In this document: one piece after another, positions 32,387 through 36,735 of the stretch
How positions within the stretch are numbered: position 1 is the stretch's first letter
Layout of the letters: every line of letters starts with the position of its first letter
Assembly (NCBI GenBank): GCA_030621515.1
Contig: JAUXHN010000019.1
Location: 1 to 36,735, forward strand
From: Deltaproteobacteria bacterium
Lineage (GTDB): Bacteria > Myxococcota_A > Polyangia > JAAYKL01
DNA: 36,735 nt
Reading direction: 5' to 3'
The notes under the pieces: generated by a model
Told to the model about the DNA's origin: nothing
The model's database searches: none
The model's input: the letters and a program-made list of their open reading frames with translations, nothing else
Translations under genes and position numbers: made by a program

Positions 32387-33517
32387 GTGAAACGTTACTT
32401 GATAATGATATCATTAGTAGGGTTCCTGGGCTGCGACGACTCTATCTCGCCCGGAGAGCCTGGCGGCCCGGCATCGGTCATCGACGGAACGCAGACACCC
32501 GGCGAACTCGGGTTCGAAATCAACCGTCTCGAAACCAACGCCGTTGGCGGAAACATCGCAGTCTACGGTGAAACACTGTACCAGGGCTGCAGCGGAACCC
32601 TCGTGGGTGACAGGCTCGCTGTCACGGCTGCTCATTGTGTCGTTTCCAACCAGGATGAATGGACCGATGAAGGCGCGGATGCCATTCTTTCCTCCACCAC
32701 GAACTGGCGATTCGCCCTGGGAGACGACGTGGAAGATCCCGACTGCCTTTTTCACGCACAGTCGTTTCACATTCACCCGGAAGCAGTAACCATGGGGGGG
32801 GGGTTCGAGGGCTTCGATCACGACATGGCGCTGGTGGTGCTCGAGGAATCGGCGGTCGAAACATGTCCGGAAGCGGTGCCACTGCAGGTCAACTGGGAGC
32901 AGATGACAGATGGGATGATAGGTGAGGAGCTGCTCCAGGGAGGCTTCGGATCCCTGGACGGAACCTTTGACTTCTCGCCAATCCGTTACTGGGCGCTCGT
33001 GGGCCTTGATTCCTACGAGGAAGACTACCTGACCTTAACGGACCTGGACGACGGCTTTCCCACCTACGGCGACTCGGGCGCCGGCGCCCTGCGCAGGTTC
33101 GACGACGGATCCTTGCGGGTAATGGGTGTGGTATCAAGGCACCAGGTCATCGGAACGATGATGTTCACCCGCATGGATTCCTACTTTGATTTCGTGGAAA
33201 CAATCGCGACTGAAGAGTTGATCTGCGGGTCCGTGGATGAGGATGGAATTTGCGTGGACGAATTCCTCGTCACCTGTTCAGATCACGGTTTCACATCCGT
33301 CGATTGCTCGCTGGAGAATTGCTCGCCGAACTGTGCCTGTCTTTGCGACACGACCGACGAATGCGAAGCGGACTGCGCGTGCGACGAAGACTGCCCCGTG
33401 GACGCGGGTGTGGACGCGGGAAGCAGCGGCGGCAATGACAACTGCTCCGTCACCGGCGGTCTCGGCGCGAAGAAGGGGAAACCCTCATTGCTCGCGCTTT
33501 TCGCCTGGGTTTTCTAA
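32387..33517 (+). CDS. Trypsin-like serine protease lipoprotein with Cys-rich tail
   Basis: A 376-aa secreted protease. Lipobox VGFLGC (Cys16), His in VTAAHC, Asp in FDHDMALV and Ser in YGDSGAG; the usual GDSGG has Ala at the last position. After the protease domain comes a Cys-rich segment (about 280-345, with repeated Cys spacing such as CSPNCACLCD and CACDEDC), a linker and a hydrophobic tail (PSLLALFAWVF) that stops abruptly. This tail resembles a MYXO-CTERM signal without the Arg cluster. GTG start with AAGGAG 6 nt upstream. Only distantly related to the tandem proteases at 1827-3951. Confidence 0.88.
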   Translation: MKRYLIMISLVGFLGCDDSISPGEPGGPASVIDGTQTPGELGFEINRLETNAVGGNIAVYGETLYQGCSGTLVGDRLAVTAAHCVVSNQDEWTDEGADAILSSTTNWRFALGDDVEDPDCLFHAQSFHIHPEAVTMGGGFEGFDHDMALVVLEESAVETCPEAVPLQVNWEQMTDGMIGEELLQGGFGSLDGTFDFSPIRYWALVGLDSYEEDYLTLTDLDDGFPTYGDSGAGALRRFDDGSLRVMGVVSRHQVIGTMMFTRMDSYFDFVETIATEELICGSVDEDGICVDEFLVTCSDHGFTSVDCSLENCSPNCACLCDTTDECEADCACDEDCPVDAGVDAGSSGGNDNCSVTGGLGAKKGKPSLLALFAWVF

Positions 33518-33529
33518 CCCCATCCCGGC
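33517..33529 (+). repeat. Fragment of the palindromic intergenic repeat, copy D
   Basis: ACCCCATCCCGGC, the conserved left end of the repeat, begins at the last base of the protease stop codon and fills the gap to gyrB. Confidence 0.6.
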
Positions 33530-33530
33530 T

Positions 33531-36047
<2,517 letters not shown>

Positions 36048-36336
36048 CGACATTACATCAAATAACCCCTTTCGCTCTTATCGGATGGAATCGGCAATCA
36101 TGACCGCATGTACAGTTAAATCTCGGCAAAATCTCTCGGACTCGTTTTCATTATTTGTGGGTAAACCAGGTAATTCTCCCGATCATGGATAACCGGTCAG
36201 ATGTGGCGTTAAGCCTCCTTGACAGGTTTTTACACATCTCTTTTGGGGAAAAAGTGAATCATGACTTACGCTTGCAATTTCTGCTCTGATTTTTAGTGTA
36301 GATGTATCCTTTTGTAAACAAAGGGGATTTTCGAAT

Positions 36337-36370
36337 ATTGACCGGTAACTATGCGTCAATTAGCGGTAAC
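36337..36370. promoter_or_regulatory. Inverted repeat and GGTAAC direct repeats upstream of the histone-like gene
   Basis: ATTGAC (36337-36342) and GTCAAT (36355-36360) form an inverted repeat with a 12-nt gap. GGTAAC occurs at 36344-36349 and 36365-36370, 21 bp apart, i.e. about two DNA turns. The site lies about 50 bp upstream of the -35 box, where an activator could bind. Confidence 0.3.
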
Positions 36371-36417
36371 ATCGTCTAATAGTCACCTAAGTTATATCTA
36401 AGTTTTTACTTTTTATG

Positions 36418-36446
36418 TTGACATCGGTCGGGAGTAGCAACATAAT
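36418..36446 (+). promoter_or_regulatory. Sigma-70 promoter for the histone-H1-like gene
   Basis: TTGACA (36418-36423), a 17-nt spacer and CATAAT (36441-36446). Transcription would start near 36453, giving a short leader with AAGGAG 7 nt before the ATG. A strong promoter by sequence. Confidence 0.75.
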
Positions 36447-36479
36447 CCGAGTCAAAGTCAGCCACCAAGGAGAATCCAA

Positions 36480-36735
36480 ATGGCTATCGCTAAAAAAGCA
36501 AAGAAACCTGTTGCCAAGAAGAAACCGGCCGCCAAGAAGAAAGTAGTCAAGAAGAAGACTACCGCCAAGAAGAAGGTCGCCGCCAAGAAAAAACCGGCCG
36601 CCAAGAAGAAGGTTGCCAAGAAGAAACCGGCCGCCAAGAAGAAGGTTGCCAAAAAGAAGGTAGTCAAGAAGAAGACTGCCGCCAAGAAGAAACCGGCCGC
36701 CAAGAAGAAGGTTGCCAAGAAGAAACCGGCCGCCA
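36480..36735 (+). CDS. Histone-H1-like Lys-Ala-Pro repeat protein, N-terminal part (window edge)
   Basis: 85 codons visible, no stop before the edge. After MAIAKKAKKPVA the protein is built almost only of Lys, Ala, Pro, Val and Thr in units such as AKKKPAAKKKVAKKK, like histone H1 C-terminal tails and bacterial H1-like nucleoid proteins. It probably binds and compacts DNA through charge. The ribosome site AAGGAG is 7 nt upstream. The opposite strand carries an open frame of Phe, Leu and Ala only, which is an artefact of the repeat. Confidence 0.88.
   Translation, partial: MAIAKKAKKPVAKKKPAAKKKVVKKKTTAKKKVAAKKKPAAKKKVAKKKPAAKKKVAKKKVVKKKTAAKKKPAAKKKVAKKKPAA

Noticed and set aside
36261-36296. 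11-codon ORF containing CxxC
   Set aside because: Too short, with only a loose purine-rich stretch upstream and no context that supports translation.
36458-36718. Minus-strand open frame of Phe, Leu and Ala
   Set aside because: It is the complement of the Lys-Ala-Pro repeat gene; the plus strand has a ribosome site, promoter and sensible protein.

Overview
The window is a GC-rich, gene-dense bacterial chromosome segment with almost no junk between genes. Several traits together point to a Gram-negative predator/soil-type lineage such as Myxococcota or another former deltaproteobacterial group: a Hanks-type Ser/Thr kinase with a C-terminal membrane anchor next to a PP2C phosphatase, many lipoproteins with long Ser-Asp linkers, trypsin-like proteases with MYXO-CTERM-like Cys-Gly-Cys tails, a Gld-type ABC operon, and a Lys-Ala-Pro histone-H1-like protein. 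This placement is inference; there is no rRNA or other marker here, and I found no tRNA, CRISPR array, insertion sequence or convincing intrinsic terminator.

Layout. 1-1665 (minus): carA and the start of carB, overlapping by ATGA, with wording closer to Bacteroidetes/eukaryotic CPS than to E. coli CarAB. 1827-6183 (minus): a tight four-gene lipoprotein operon (PHB-depolymerase-like esterase, regulatory-domain/amidotransferase-fold protein, two tandem paralogous serine proteases), all carrying Ser-Asp repeat linkers. 6311-10240 (minus): TPR lipoprotein, small lipoprotein, PP2C phosphatase and Ser/Thr kinase, i.e. a signalling cluster. 10402-15817 (minus): a translationally coupled ABC ATPase, permease, GldG-like and DUF4340 operon. 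16140-18412 (minus): a GH114-like lipoprotein, and an FG-GAP repeat lipoprotein coupled to a tiny upstream ORF. 18564-20411 (plus): an AAA/DUF4143 ATPase that appears leaderless, and a DUF1232 protein. 20416-22116 (minus): DUF2752, DUF4190 and a CysQ/HAL2-like phosphatase. 22248-23811 (minus): an ECF sigma factor, a membrane anti-sigma candidate and a Spy/CpxP-like protein, all joined by ATGA overlaps. 23872-24859 (minus): an HEPN/nucleotidyltransferase pair in which the nucleotidyltransferase has gained a HicB-like ribbon-helix-helix domain. 24930-27234 (minus): a YqiA-like hydrolase and a TPR/beta-barrel outer-membrane protein. 27323-32308 (plus): a four-gene coupled operon of a malectin/CotH/lamin-tail lipoprotein, an isochorismatase-like hydrolase, a TrxR-fold flavoprotein without CxxC and an RlmN-like radical SAM enzyme without the N-terminal domain. 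32387-33517 (plus): a third serine protease. 33531-35966 (minus): gyrB. 36480-end (plus): the histone-H1-like gene, cut by the window edge.

The parts I consider most novel are the RHH-MNT/HEPN module with its nested palindromic operator over the -10 box, the CotH/radical-SAM operon, the lipoprotein family with SD linkers and truncated Cys-Gly-Cys tails, and a small palindromic intergenic repeat found twice nearly intact and twice as fragments.
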